Position numbers and translations under genes: made by a program. Positions 1-11,200 of a stretch of DNA of 64,000 nt are shown here, piece by piece. Under the pieces are notes generated by a model that was not told the DNA's origin, ran no database searches, and was given only the letters and a program-made list of their open reading frames with translations. The DNA comes from Saturnia japonica (taxonomy: Eukaryota; Arthropoda; Insecta; Lepidoptera; Saturniidae). How positions within the stretch are numbered: the first letter of the stretch is position 1; every line of letters begins with the position of its first letter. Where the stretch lies: contig CM065334.1 of NCBI GenBank assembly GCA_033032175.1, positions 4,213,705-4,277,704 on the forward strand, read 5' to 3'.

Positions 1-1000
1 GACACTTCGTGTTCCTCTGTGCTATTGTTTTCATAATACTCACCTTGCGTGTAGTAGAGTTGCTCGCTAGACGAATAAAACAGTTGTTGTGCATACTGCG
101 GCTTTTCCGGCTTATTCACTGACTTCATAGTGACGTCAGATATATTTTTTGGAAAGTTTACCTGTTGATGTGGTATAATATTCTGTTGTTGGCGTCTAAA
201 GTTTCCAGAAGTCCTAAAGTTTCCTGAACCACTAGGTCTAGAATTCGGCTGACTATTACCGGGTGATACTTGTTTTCCTGGTGTGTTATATTGTGGTAGT
301 GTATTAAAATGTGTTGGAATTGGTTGATATAGCTGTGGTCCAAAATTATGCGGGTTTGTATTAAAATGTGTCGGAGTTGGTTGCTATAGTTGTGGTCTAA
401 TATTAGTCTGATTTAACTTTGACTTTGCTTGCGAATAAAACTGATTTTGTTTTTTATAATTTATTTTGGCTTCTTCTTGCCGTGCTATTACTATGGCCGA
501 CTCAAGTGTCGTCGGTTTTATTATTCGAACGCCTAAAGATACCTGAAAGTCTAAATAGTTCGTATATTGTTCTATCACCATCTCTTCATAATAAGTTTTA
601 TCAGTGTGTTTACCTACTGAGTTTAAAGTATCGAGCAACGCCCTAAGTCTCCTACCAAATGTTTCCGCGTCCTCATTTTTAAAACGAAACGTTCGAGTCA
701 GTTCTTGCATTAATTGAATTTAATTTCTAGGTTCCCCTAATCGTTTTTTTAAGTATCTTTAATAGCAGCCCACGAGGTCAACGAGTCCTCATATGCAATT
801 GCGTCAGTTGCAGCTCCAGCTAGTCTGGATTTTATTAAACATACTAACGTGGGATGTGCTTGCGCATTAACATCGAAAAGCGTTAATATATTATCTACTT
901 GCCTAATATAATAGTTTAATAATCGGGGATTGCCATTGTATTTGGGTAGTAGTTCCCCAAGTACTTTTACAAATTGTGCCGACTCCGTAAGCGACATCAT
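1..1000 (-). pseudogene. broken gag of an errantivirus-like (Ty3/gypsy group) retroelement
   Basis: Reading the minus strand from about 1000 downward there is a Gag-like protein: an N-terminal helical part (749-1000), a central part (384-710) with charged helices typical of insect gypsy-group Gag, and a Gln/Asn/Pro-rich tail running off the window edge at 1. The pieces lie in different frames. A frameshift sits in an A-run near 745, an in-frame stop follows at about 723, and there are more stops near 380, so this copy cannot make full Gag. The 5' LTR and primer-binding site lie just upstream on the same strand (1411-1646), which fixes the orientation. Pol, any env and the 3' LTR would lie beyond base 1. 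Family-level assignment rests on the PBS type, the AGT-starting LTR and the Gag pattern; the exact clade is inference. Confidence 0.75.
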
Positions 1001-1410
1001 AGCGTGAAGTTTTATATCTTACAAGAATCAAAAGACAATAGCTCGGATATCGGATGACCGCGCTTATCTGTTATGATTCACTGTACGGTGTACGTCTATA
1101 GCAATTTTAGCTTACGACAGAAACACTTTAACACAATGTAAAATATGATATATAAAAAAAAAACTCAATATAGACAGGAAATATGACAAAAGGAACTTGG
1201 ATAAACGAGAGTACTCACCAAGCCAGCATTCTGCCTCTCCTCCCGAGTCTTGTTGTAGGTACACTAATTCACCCACAAAGGATCTTCAATTTTCAGAAAG
1301 TCCTTTCAAAGAGTTCGTACACGCACTTTAAGTTCTTATTATTATCGCGGTAGTAACGACTTAGAAACCGTTCACTTTGCCGAAAATTTGATTCGACGAA
1401 AATTGCCGCG
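1001..1410 (-). other. untranslated leader of the errantivirus-like element
   Basis: This segment between the primer-binding site and the gag start has no coding signal. It is the expected 5' leader of the element on the minus strand. Confidence 0.55.
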
Positions 1411-1428
1411 ATCCTACCGACTGCGCCA
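1411..1428 (-). other. primer-binding site, tRNA-Ser type
   Basis: On the minus strand the 18 bases read TGGCGCAGTCGGTAGGAT, directly after the LTR end. I recall this as the tRNA-Ser-type PBS of the 17.6/297-like insect errantiviruses. It sets the strand and the 3' border of the 5' LTR. Confidence 0.75.
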
Positions 1429-1646
1429 GTTTTGATAGGCGGTACGAGTTTAAATTAAAAAAAGATTTATTTTAAAAGAATTATAATAGGTGTTTACACT
1501 TATGGTTCTTACACAAGACTAACTTAAAATTAATTAAAGTAATAATCAAGTTGGAGTCACACCGTCGTTTCCCACGATCGTAATCTGCATGGTCAGCGAT
1601 CCCACGGTCTGTGTCCGCCGGTCCCACGGCTTATGGCGTGGTAACT
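1429..1646 (-). repeat. 5' LTR of the errantivirus-like element
   Basis: On the minus strand the segment begins AGTTACCACGCC at 1646 and ends ...CAAAAC against the PBS; AGT starts are typical of errantivirus LTRs. Length is about 218 bp. The partner LTR is outside the window, so the 5' edge is inferred only from the AGT start. Confidence 0.6.
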
Positions 1647-1711
1647 CGATATAAGATTTTTTTATTCAAAGTAACATTCCGAATTGATTTATTTGTAATC
1701 CAATAATACAA

Positions 1712-2269
1712 ATGTCTTTGGTTTCAGTAAAACTAACAAATACTCAACACTTAGACAGGAATAAACAAGAAAATGGTAATGTTCCAATAAATATGAATCA
1801 AAATATTCGAGCACGATCCAAATATACTAAACTAAATAATAACAGTGATGTTAATGAAAGCAAAAACATAATAGCTGACCTTATAAAACAATTAGCGAAA
1901 ACAAACAATCAAAATAGCAAAGGTAATTTATGCGTAAATAAAGGTAATATTTATGAATTCCAAGTGAATACGATATTTTGTAAAGATGGAGTAGAAAGCA
2001 ACCGTGCGTCGAAAATGGATAACAGAAGATTATACTACAACACTAATTATTCTTGGTTGGATTACAATAAACCTTTCATCGATTTAACTAAAAATGATTT
2101 CAATAACTTTTCGAATGATCACGCAGACAGCAATGAATTACGCAGTACCGATTTAGACAGATTTTCTAAAGATTATTTGGATGTCGACGATTTAGCCAGA
2201 CGTGAAAACAGGAGAGCCCGTAGTGTCAACACCGTTGGGTATTTGAGTATCGCCAGAAAATTTATATGA
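1712..2269 (+). CDS. unrecognised Asn-rich reading frame, probably one exon or a decayed gene
   Basis: The open frame has 185 codons, rich in Asn, Asp, Lys and Ser, and matches no family I can name. The apparent ATG at 1712 may not be the true start: a good splice acceptor (tttggtttcAG) lies 14 bases in, so the real coding part may begin near 1726 in phase 1. Near the C-terminus there are basic cleavage-like sites (RRENRRAR) followed by a short segment ending ARKFI, which gives a faint secreted-precursor look, but no signal peptide is visible. After the TGA at 2267-2269 a neighbouring frame stays open to tandem stops near 2350 and keeps a similar Lys/Ser-rich composition, which suggests a one-base frameshift near the end. 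It could be a real last exon, a pseudogene or chance. Confidence 0.35.
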   Translation: MSLVSVKLTNTQHLDRNKQENGNVPINMNQNIRARSKYTKLNNNSDVNESKNIIADLIKQLAKTNNQNSKGNLCVNKGNIYEFQVNTIFCKDGVESNRASKMDNRRLYYNTNYSWLDYNKPFIDLTKNDFNNFSNDHADSNELRSTDLDRFSKDYLDVDDLARRENRRARSVNTVGYLSIARKFI

Positions 2270-2849
2270 TTTTTTAAACTTAACGAAATCTGTTAAACTT
2301 AATTCTAAGAAACAAAAACATGTTAGAGCTGATTCGAGCGACTCATCCTAATAGACCTAGCTTGAAGATTAAGTTAAATGCATTAAAAAAATTACAACTG
2401 GGATTACAACCACCACTCCCACACCGACTGTGTTTTTCTACTTCCGTAGATAAGTGTACTGTGGTTTAAAATTGATTGGAAGTCGATACAACACAATAAC
2501 CGCTAAATATGATAACATTATAACCGTGATAAAGGGTCATTTACCATTCTCCGCCGATCAATATCGCCGGTGATGAAGAAAGAGTACTTCCAGGCTCCCA
2601 AAACACTTTTCTGCAATTTTTCAAATATAGATATATAAGTACACCACCGATATTACAAAGTACTACGTTTAAGTCGCCGCGCCATTATCCGAGGGAGTCC
2701 CACGCGCAATTGACCAATCATCTCCGATTTATAATAAAATAATTTTAACATTAAGTTATTTGAAAATAAACTAATTAGTTTGCATACCCCTAACCAATTT
2801 ATGAGCACGATCATCTCCCTCGCCAATCAAGCGCTTAATTCGGTTCCTA
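2270..2849. other. non-coding stretch
   Basis: Apart from the short frame continuation to about 2350 noted for the upstream reading frame, I see no gene, RNA or clear repeat here. Confidence 0.5.
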
Positions 2850-3394
2850 GTTAGGCATAAATTAGCCTGCACAATTTAGAAATGAGGTGCATCAGAACTC
2901 GTTGTTGAGTTTTCACTTCAGCAACCCTAATATTATCCTTGCCAGGAAAAAGATTAATTAGCCGGCCGAGATGCCAAAGAAGGGGGAAAGACTAGATCGT
3001 TTCATTTTGGAGGGGGTGTCTGTGAGGTCCATTTATACCGCTGCTGAAATGTATTTAAATACTCATTACGCCATCTGTTCCAAAAATGCTGTGACAACTT
3101 TTGTATTATTCGATACAGACTTAACCGACCGATATTTACGTCAATGTATGGATATTCAGGTAAGGCCGCTAAGGGTTGTCTCGCAATTAATGCGTCATAA
3201 TCCGCGGAATCCGTACTAAACAGGCACAGAGGATGCGAATTCAGCAAAGTTTCCACCTTGGTGAAAAAGGAGGTTAGCTCCTCGAAGGTGAGTCCCGTTT
3301 CACCTAATACCTGCCTGCAGTGAGTCTTCGCAGACATCTGCCGCTGCACCGTCGACCTGGTTTTCGACATGGCAACACTGCATAGTCCATACAT
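2850..3394 (-). mobile_element. BEL/Pao retrotransposon pol fragment (integrase end)
   Basis: The minus-strand frame at 3002-3394 reads as the end of a BEL/Pao integrase and the following C-terminal domain. It has a TFEEL segment, LNSHPLC, and then a QHFWNRWRNEYLNTFQQR stretch that is very characteristic of this superfamily. The similarity continues below 3002 in a shifted frame (LGRLINLFPGK, then RVAEVKTQQRVL) to about 2850. No reverse transcriptase, LTR or target duplication is visible, so this is a short decayed fragment. Confidence 0.85.
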
Positions 3395-4276
3395 TGACTG
3401 ATTTTAAAAATATATTTACGGACGCACACTTTCAAAGTCAAAGTCAATCCAAACTTAAATACCTGCTATCATAGCTTATAACCAAAACAAATCAGTATAA
3501 AAAGTAATGGAGCTTCAAATAGCGATAAATAAATAAAAACAGGACTACTTTTCGAAATTTCATGGCTCGTTAAAGCCCCTTTTGAGTTAAATCTTGACAT
3601 ACAAACATTATTATTTTAAGAGGTTATTCGTGGTTAGTGTATTTTATATAGCATGTTTAACGGGAAATTTGATAAAATATTACAGGTACAGACGACTATA
3701 GATTTATTGATATAGATTAAACTAAATAAAACTCCAATAATGTTCGAAATAATATAATTTACACTGGGGAAAAACAACAAAATACATAAAATCAACAATG
3801 TAATGTTTATTCAATAAATCGAAGCGACAACATAATTATTCTAAACTAATATAGGTATATCTAATAAATCTTCAGACTTCAGTTTGTACATTGCGAAATT
3901 AAATTGCTAGCTAAATAATTAACGGAAATAAAAATACAACTAGAGTTGCCAATAGTGACGTGAAAAACGGGAATGTCGGTTTCTAAGGAAACGTGCATTG
4001 CGTGAAAATCGCATAAGATATTAAAATTTTGAAACCTTCTACTGTTACTAAAATATCCATGTCTGTTAAGAACCAATATTAGTTGAATATTTTTTTAGTC
4101 TTGCATCAAATTTGTATTCCAATGTTGAAAAATTACCCGTTGGATTTCCATCAGGTTTCTAACACGAGGCCGATGAACGTCGAATTTTATTACACGGCCG
4201 GTGGGAAGACATTAAGGGGCTGTAATTTAATGGCTTTAAAACATCGCCCACTTCATACTACATGCACTCATAATAA
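3395..4276. other. AT-rich non-coding stretch
   Basis: Short open frames on both strands have no recognisable content and look like chance. The right edge abuts the inverted repeat of the mariner copy. Confidence 0.5.
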
Positions 4277-5240
4277 TAGGTCTTTACCTATGAAATTGCC
4301 GTTCTGCAGTACTGGCCATTTCAAATCAAAATAATTTTTGTTTGGCTAAGAATTCTAATTTCAAATTAATTTTATTTTAAAAACATAGAATTCTTTTTCC
4401 AAAGGTATTCATTTGTTTATTGATTAGTGTTACATTTTCATCGCATTTCAATCTTTTTTGTCATCATGGATACGTTTAAAATTCGAGTAATTATGGAATA
4501 TGAGTACCGTCGTGGCAGCAACGCGGCACAAGACATCAACTCAATGATCGCCAGCGCGAACGCATGAAGGAATTTTGAACCGCATTGTTACCTGCGATGA
4601 AAAATGGATTCTGTTTGATAACCGCAAGCGCTCAGCAAGTTGGTTGAATCCTGGTTCACCACCTAAACAATGCCCTAAACGAAAACTTACCCCTAGAAAA
4701 GTGTTGGCCACTGTTTGGTGGTCTAGCGCCGGTGTGATTCATCACAGCTTCTTACCATACGGGGTGAGCATTACTGCAGATGTGTACTGTGAAGAACTGA
4801 ACACAATGATGGAGAAGCTGGCACATCTCCAACCAGCATTGGTCAATCGCTCGTCTCCGCTGCTCCTGCACGACAACGCGCGACCTCATACTGCACAGCA
4901 GACGGTCACCAAGTTGCAAGAACTGGGGTTGGAAGTTCTCCGTCATCCGCCCTACTCACCAGACTTTGGGCCTACAGACTACTACTTTTTCCAGAATTTG
5001 GATAACTCCTTGGCGGGAAAAAAATCAATACCCGAGAGGCAGTACAAAATGCCTTTGAAGAATTTGTTGCCTCCCGTCCAGCTGATTTCTTTAAGAAGGG
5101 CATCAATAAACTGCCACTGCGCTGGCAAAGATGCATTGATTGCATGGGTGATTACTTCGATTAATACAAATAAAAAATACAGGAAAAAAAATCGTTTAAA
5201 TTTTTTCATACAAAACGGCAATTTCATAGGTAAAGACCTA
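4277..5240 (+). mobile_element. mariner element, internally deleted and frameshifted (DD34D)
   Basis: The ends are inverted repeats: TAGGTCTTTACCTATGAAAT at 4277 and its complement ending at 5240. The transposase start is at 4466 (MDTFKIRVIMEYEYRR), but after about 25 codons the sequence jumps to the region just before the first catalytic Asp, so most of the DNA-binding half is gone. The catalytic core follows from 4575: TCDEKW, HDNARPHTA and YSPDFGPTDYYFF. There are 34 residues between the second and third Asp, the mariner signature. Near 5025, after AGKK, the frame is lost and the true C-terminal sequence continues in another frame. The copy is dead. It is a different copy, and probably a different lineage, from the one at 28394. 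Confidence 0.9.
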
Positions 5241-5508
5241 ATATATAAATTTTATTAGGCAAATAATATAAAATCAGTAATCGAAGTCCCCGAAAGACCA
5301 ACTGTAGTTTCCAAAAATATTTTCCTGGATTAGTGAAAATAATATTCATAAAATTAGTATTTCAAGGTATAAAACCATTTCTATTTCTATTGCTACGTGT
5401 TTGGTTTAAGACGTTTTGCAAGGCTCTTATAAGAAGCTGGCTCCCCTTGATAAAACTGCTTAGAGAGTTTTCGTGGTAGCTTAAATTACATGCTTTTAAT
5501 TATTATTT

Positions 5509-5650
5509 ATAATCCACTTTACTTGTGCGCAATAACCAAACTATATAAAGCAAAACGCTACCAATATTACATAGCATAGGGTCAAAAAACATAAGTTTAT
5601 GAATAAAAATAAAATCTCCTACATGACAAATCAAGATTCCATCATAAACT
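5509..5650 (+). repeat. local direct duplication, copy 1
   Basis: It starts TATAATCCACTTTACTTGTG and resembles 6858-6990 with many differences and small gaps. The shared blocks include CCAATATTACATA and GTAAGTTTTTGAAT-like words. Confidence 0.5.
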
Positions 5651-6857
5651 CTTCGGAACCAGAGTGAGCTAGTGTTACCAGAGACAATATAGCATAAAAT
5701 CATAGACACAAACAAATATCTACAGTAAGTTTAGAAGTTATATTACAGATAATAACTCGGAATGTAGGAGAGGTCGTGGGGAATATTGGACTAAAGAAAC
5801 AAAAATGTAGGATAGAAGAAGAATTGAAGGTCAATACATGGAATTTAGCCTACGAATGTGCAATGTACAAACCAATTATAAATAGGCAATAAACAAATCA
5901 CAAAAATAAATAATCAATTCTCTTAAACATTAAACTGTTCGCACTGGAATTCATTCGAAAAAAAAAAAATGCTTATGGCGGGTAAATTAAAACAAATAGG
6001 AAACAAATTACAAGATCCAATATACAACCATTTTATATATTACATGATTAACAAAATCCAAAAATAAATGTCATTAACAATACCTTTTTTTATATTAAAA
6101 TAATAAACATGTGTTTATCTCTAACAAGACATTCGAATCGAAATTTCAAAAATGTAATAAAATATTTATTATATTGTAATATATTCATTTGTTCTAAATA
6201 TTACTCCGATGTGATTGAATACTATCAGGATAGAAGGCATAACATATGCTTAGGTCAAATTGGTCAGGAAATTTCATTGCAATACGGTCCAGTCGATAAT
6301 ATTGCCTGACTGGCCAGACCATTCTCATTTCTACATGGCGAAAAAGGCAGAAGATCATATAATAGAAAGCTGAGGCAAGTGGTCGACTATGATCTTGTTT
6401 AGGGTAAACGAACCTATTGTTGACACCATAATCCTAGAAAAATTAAAAACTCAAAAACTATGACCTACATGTTATTAGATAAATGAAATGTATTTTTAGG
6501 TATGTAGAAACTTTGTAGTTCAAGTTTTAAATTTAACTTCTTGATACTGAGTATTTTGGTTTAGTAGCGGCTATAGTTAAAAAAAAAAATAGTTAGAAAT
6601 AATACCCGGAAATTTAGGCCTTAAAAAGTAACTAGACTATTATTACAAGTAAATTAAAGATGTCATTAATACAACAAAATGGTTTTTTTTCCAAACAGGT
6701 GTGCGATCTTTTTGATATTAAGTATTCATTGTAACCTATAGCAATTTACAACCTATTCTTTAATTTGCAAACGCACTAACAAGACGGTGGTACCTTGTTA
6801 GAATTATCTAGGTAGTTTTTATCTCAACACAAAATGCATGTGCTCAGTTATAATTTA

Positions 6858-6990
6858 TATAATCCATTTCACTTGTGCATGATACTATCACGCAAAATGT
6901 TTCCAATATTACATAATAACGTAAGTTTTTGAATCGAAATAAAAACCACTAAATAATAGTTCAAGATCGCGCTAAACTGCCTAGGAACAA
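6858..6990 (+). repeat. local direct duplication, copy 2
   Basis: It starts TATAATCCATTTCACTTGTG. This is the partner of 5509-5650, about 1.35 kb away, and is probably an old dispersed repeat or local duplication. Confidence 0.5.
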
Positions 6991-7805
6991 CTGGAACATT
7001 GTGTTGGATATCACACCCTCTTCAGAATTGCAACACAGTATGTCACACTGCTGCTTTGGTATAGGAATAGGTGTGGCAAGAACGTTTCCACAGTCTCACC
7101 TTAAACTGGTTCTACTACTTACATTAGTAGCTGACAGAATATTACCTAATAATTTATATTGTTCAACATTGTAAAAGTTTGAAGTTTGCAAAAGTGCATA
7201 AATAAATCAATACTGGGTCAATCAATAATCAATAAGTAATACTAACAGGTAAGAATGTCAGAGAATACAGAAAAATAATTAAAAAAATATTACGTTGAAA
7301 TTTCTCTGACGATGTCAACAACATAAGCGTTTACCTTACTAAATATATAATGAATAACATTATTCAACTACATACATAAAACTAATTTAATATGTCTTCA
7401 AAATATCAGGTCCGTTAATTTGGCTAGGAAAATAATAGTAATATCGTTAATAACAGAGAAAACACTGAAATAAAAACAAATTCGAGCCACACGAAGAGAT
7501 TAACCGTTTTGGCTCCTGGAAAAAATCACATGTAACAGTCTGCAAAATCTAAAATAAATAGGCCTTGTTTTTAGTCCAAATCTTAGATATAGCCAAGTAA
7601 TAACGGACCTGGATAAACAAACTACAAACAAAAAAACGAGTTCTGAACGACGTACGAAATGTACCAAAACAGTAAATAATTTACACAACTGGCAACACTG
7701 TTTACAATTCGTTATTCAAATATTCCGCGTATCACGTGAGACGAGCGTTTTACGTATCATATTATTATGGATAGGTACGTCGAACAAAAATTATATATTA
7801 TACTT

Positions 7806-7811
7806 TTTATT
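7806..7811 (-). terminator. candidate polyadenylation signal of the ORP gene
   Basis: AATAAA on the minus strand, about 226 nt after the ORP stop codon. An ATTAAA at 7917-7922 is an alternative nearer signal. The region between them and the stop is AT-rich 3' UTR-like sequence. Confidence 0.45.
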
Positions 7812-8036
7812 TGGAAATGTATATTAATATATTTTTATCTTTTTTAAATATTATTTATAATATTATTAAAAATACAAAAGTATGTTTGTATTAAGAAATA
7901 CACTTTTAGCAATAAATTTAATATACGCATGCTATACACATAGCTAATATGATTTTTAAAAAAAACTATGTAACAGGCCCCCATAACTAGAGACGAACGC
8001 AAAACTGGCTAGCGTCAACGAAAAAAATAAAACATT

Positions 8037-8277
8037 TCAGTCTTGGTAGAAAATCCATTTTAACAAGGCTTGCAACACCAGAGCTAGGACGAACCCGCCA
8101 AAGAGGTCCCACGAGTGCGCCGCGTTCGGGACCCGGCCTACATTCTGAGGTCTGTATGCAGTCGCTTGTCTCTGGTTCTCGCTAATCGCTTCGACGGTTC
8201 TCGACAAACGCTCTATGGCAACGGTTTGCTCTCGTAGAGCCGTGTCTATGGCAAACAGCGTTTGTTTTAACGTCCTC
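8037..8277 (-). CDS. ORP5/8 last exon: coiled segment and C-terminal membrane anchor
   Basis: The acceptor is tataactttcAG, entering in phase 2. The exon codes a helical stretch ([20 protein letters not shown]...) like the one before the anchor in ORP8, then [20 protein letters not shown], a single membrane span, and ends YQD with TGA at 8037-8039. A tail anchor at the extreme C-terminus is the ORP5/8 hallmark that separates them from other ORPs. Confidence 0.9.
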
Positions 8278-11200
8278 CTGAAAGTTATATATTATAATGT
8301 AAATGGTTCAAATCCATTCTATGTCAAATTTATTTTATTAATTTGAGATTTGATTTATTATGAGGGTAAGCAAAAAAAGCCTTTTTATAATAATTCTAGG
8401 TATCTTACTGCAAAAAAATAAATAACAACGCTTAAAATAATTAAAAAAACTATAATAGATCGGAGACACGTCCCCTCTCTACTGTGATTCGCTTAAAAAT
8501 GTCACCGCTATTCGTTTTTTTTTTGTTTTTAGAAATTACTATACTGGTAACCTTAGGAGCCCTGAAGCCTCTGACGGCTTTTACAGCTTCACCGGACCTA
8601 GAACACCGCTATTCGCATACCCCGTTCATATATCATCATGACCAGCATATTTTTGACGTCTACCCTATTATTATTTCTTATGACCATCTGGGTAGTAACC
8701 ACGCTCAAGTTGAAAATCTGTCACTAAGCACACAATAGTAGTAGTAAGTTCTTGAAAACTTAATGCTATGTTCGCAAAAACTTAGCTAAGCTACATTTTG
8801 TAAACGCCTGGCATAATTTGAATACTAGAAATAAACATACACTATACCATTTCCATTTCTTTATTTTCTCGATGACAGCTTCTGTGAAAACTTGAACGAG
8901 CGTCTTTTTTACATTATGTATGCATTATTTTATGAAAATATGACGTTTACACACGTACAAGGTTATACCAGAGTCGGAGAAACTGATAGGGATGCAACTA
9001 TATCGATAAACGTAACACGATAACAGACCCGATATTTTTTTACAAAATGTAAGAAACTAAACTACTGCCGGATACTTTTGTACAAATTTTTTAACTAATA
9101 TTATATTTCATTATAAGATGTTACACGTATTAATTCTTGATTGATAATGCCAACTTCTTAAAAAATTTCAAAGCTGTTGTGAAATAAGTAGGTATAGGTA
9201 GGTACTCGACAATGAAACGAAAGAATTATAACGACAGGTAATCTTTATTTATTTATTTTAAACAAAATCTGATGAATCGTCTCTGTCGTAAATATATGCG
9301 ATCGATATCATTACTTATTTGGTCACAACACTGCAACTATCAAATTAGAACTGTCATCGAGAAAATAAAGAAATGGAAATAGTATAGACAGCCCATGTTT
9401 TAGACTTAAACTAATATAAGTATTTTTAGATAATTGTCTTAGGTTCTATAATAAGATCCCGAAAAACATTACCGATTTGCCGGACAATAAGTTTTAGGAC
9501 CATGTCAAGCAGGTTTTACTGTCAAAAGCTAAATAGGGTGGATCATTACATAAATGAAAGTGTATGTATACATCTACTAATATTCATTCGTCAACTAAAA
9601 TAATTCTAATATCGCACATTAGAAGAATCTCAATTGACTTTATGGCACTTGAAGTTATATGTTCGCTCGCGGCAGAGCGGCGACGATGCTCCTATAAAAT
9701 TCGGGGAGCCGAGTGGTGCGGGACATTTTACTTGTAGTGTTCTACTGTATCGTTACGCTGTCGGCAGGGTATTCAATTATATTTATTAGCGGTCGGCCAA
9801 TGATCGAAATTCAACCAGCGACTTTTTAATCATAGACTATTTTGTTTGTAACAGATATTATAGATAAATTTTAGCTTTCTGCACTTCTTCTCTATATAAA
9901 CTTTAACAATACTTTAAAAATATTTCTGTATAATTTATCGACCAAGTCAAGATTATAATTGCTCAGTATTATATATAATAGTTATCTGTAAACATTATTT
10001 ACACTATTCAAAATAATTGTTAAACCCGGTCGGGTTTCTTGCCGACTCTTCTCGATGACTGGAATGTTTTCAGAATCGGTGGTAGTCTTGTAACGTTCAT
10101 AGGTACCTTCTTAGGGCGTGAATTTAATTAAGTATTTAGACGTGAATACGTCTTTGAATTTGCTTCCGTTCAAAAAGTAACAAAATCGGGTGTTACAGTT
10201 TGGCATTACAGCTACATATCGTATATACTCAAAATGTAATTAAACCACTCGATAGTTAAAGTATCGGAAACTTCGTTACGTAGAGTGACGAATGTGTCGC
10301 GCGAGGAAGGGACGTGTAGCCATTTTGTGGTCGTTTTGACGCATAATAAAATTTTAATAATAATAATAATAATAAATAATAAAATTAAAAAAATAATGAC
10401 TCGGGGATGTTTACGACGCTCGTTTCACTTTTAATCGTCAGCAAATTTAAGAAGACAATACATTGTCGGCCTATACTCCTCAAAAAGCCAAATCAAAATA
10501 TAGAAATTATATACAGTTGGAAAGGGCTACTCAAAGACAATTCAGTGTTACTAATAAAATATCATAATATGATAGAGCGAAGCAATGCCAGAAATGTAAA
10601 AAAAAATTAAAGTTTCTGAGTGGGCACGTATTTACGTCAAATACAGGAGCCACAGTCCGAATATTTTTTATTTACATTTTTGGGTGGCCATTTGAAATAA
10701 GGTGGGTTGTATGCTAGCCACTTACGTGGACGTCTTCGATCTCCTGGCCAGCTCATCTCGGCTGTCGGAGTCCGAAGGCCGGTGGGAAAGTTCTCTGCGA
10801 CGCGGCTCGCTGGACACGCGCGGCGACGCTCCGGTGCGCACTGACGTTATCACAAACTCTTCCTCGTACTCCAACAACTCTTCTTGACACCACGGGCTTA
10901 AGAATAACAACGCTCTATATTATTCCATTGTAAAAAGAACGAGATACCTAATATTATAAACATCAAAAGGTTACATCTTAAAGGCTACTAACTGTGCCCG
11001 TAGCTAGGCTCGCGTGGACGACGAATGCTTTTAAAAATCGTAGTTTCTTCTTAAAACTATTAAATCACGTATTCTTAATTATTATTGTTTAAGTTTCGGC
11101 AATATTTTAGTATTTATTGACTATTACTTGTAACAGGTAACTGAGAGCTTATGCTAAAATTTACTAATGTTTGTTTTTATGTAATTAGTTGTAGGTAATC

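Larger units (their letters stand above)
5241..7805. other. long AT-rich region without a recognisable gene
   Basis: Open frames here are short and of low-complexity composition. The only structure I see is a diverged direct duplication (5509-5650 and 6858-6990). The region lies downstream of the 3' end of the ORP gene. Confidence 0.5.

Noticed and set aside
2971..3219. Plus-strand 82-codon frame
   Set aside because: It is the antisense of the BEL/Pao integrase fragment.
9660..9770. TATAAAA-driven first exon of a plus-strand gene
   Set aside because: CTATAAAATTCGGGG followed by GTGTTCTACTG looks promoter-like, but no start codon with a donor or downstream exon follows, and a repeat begins at once.
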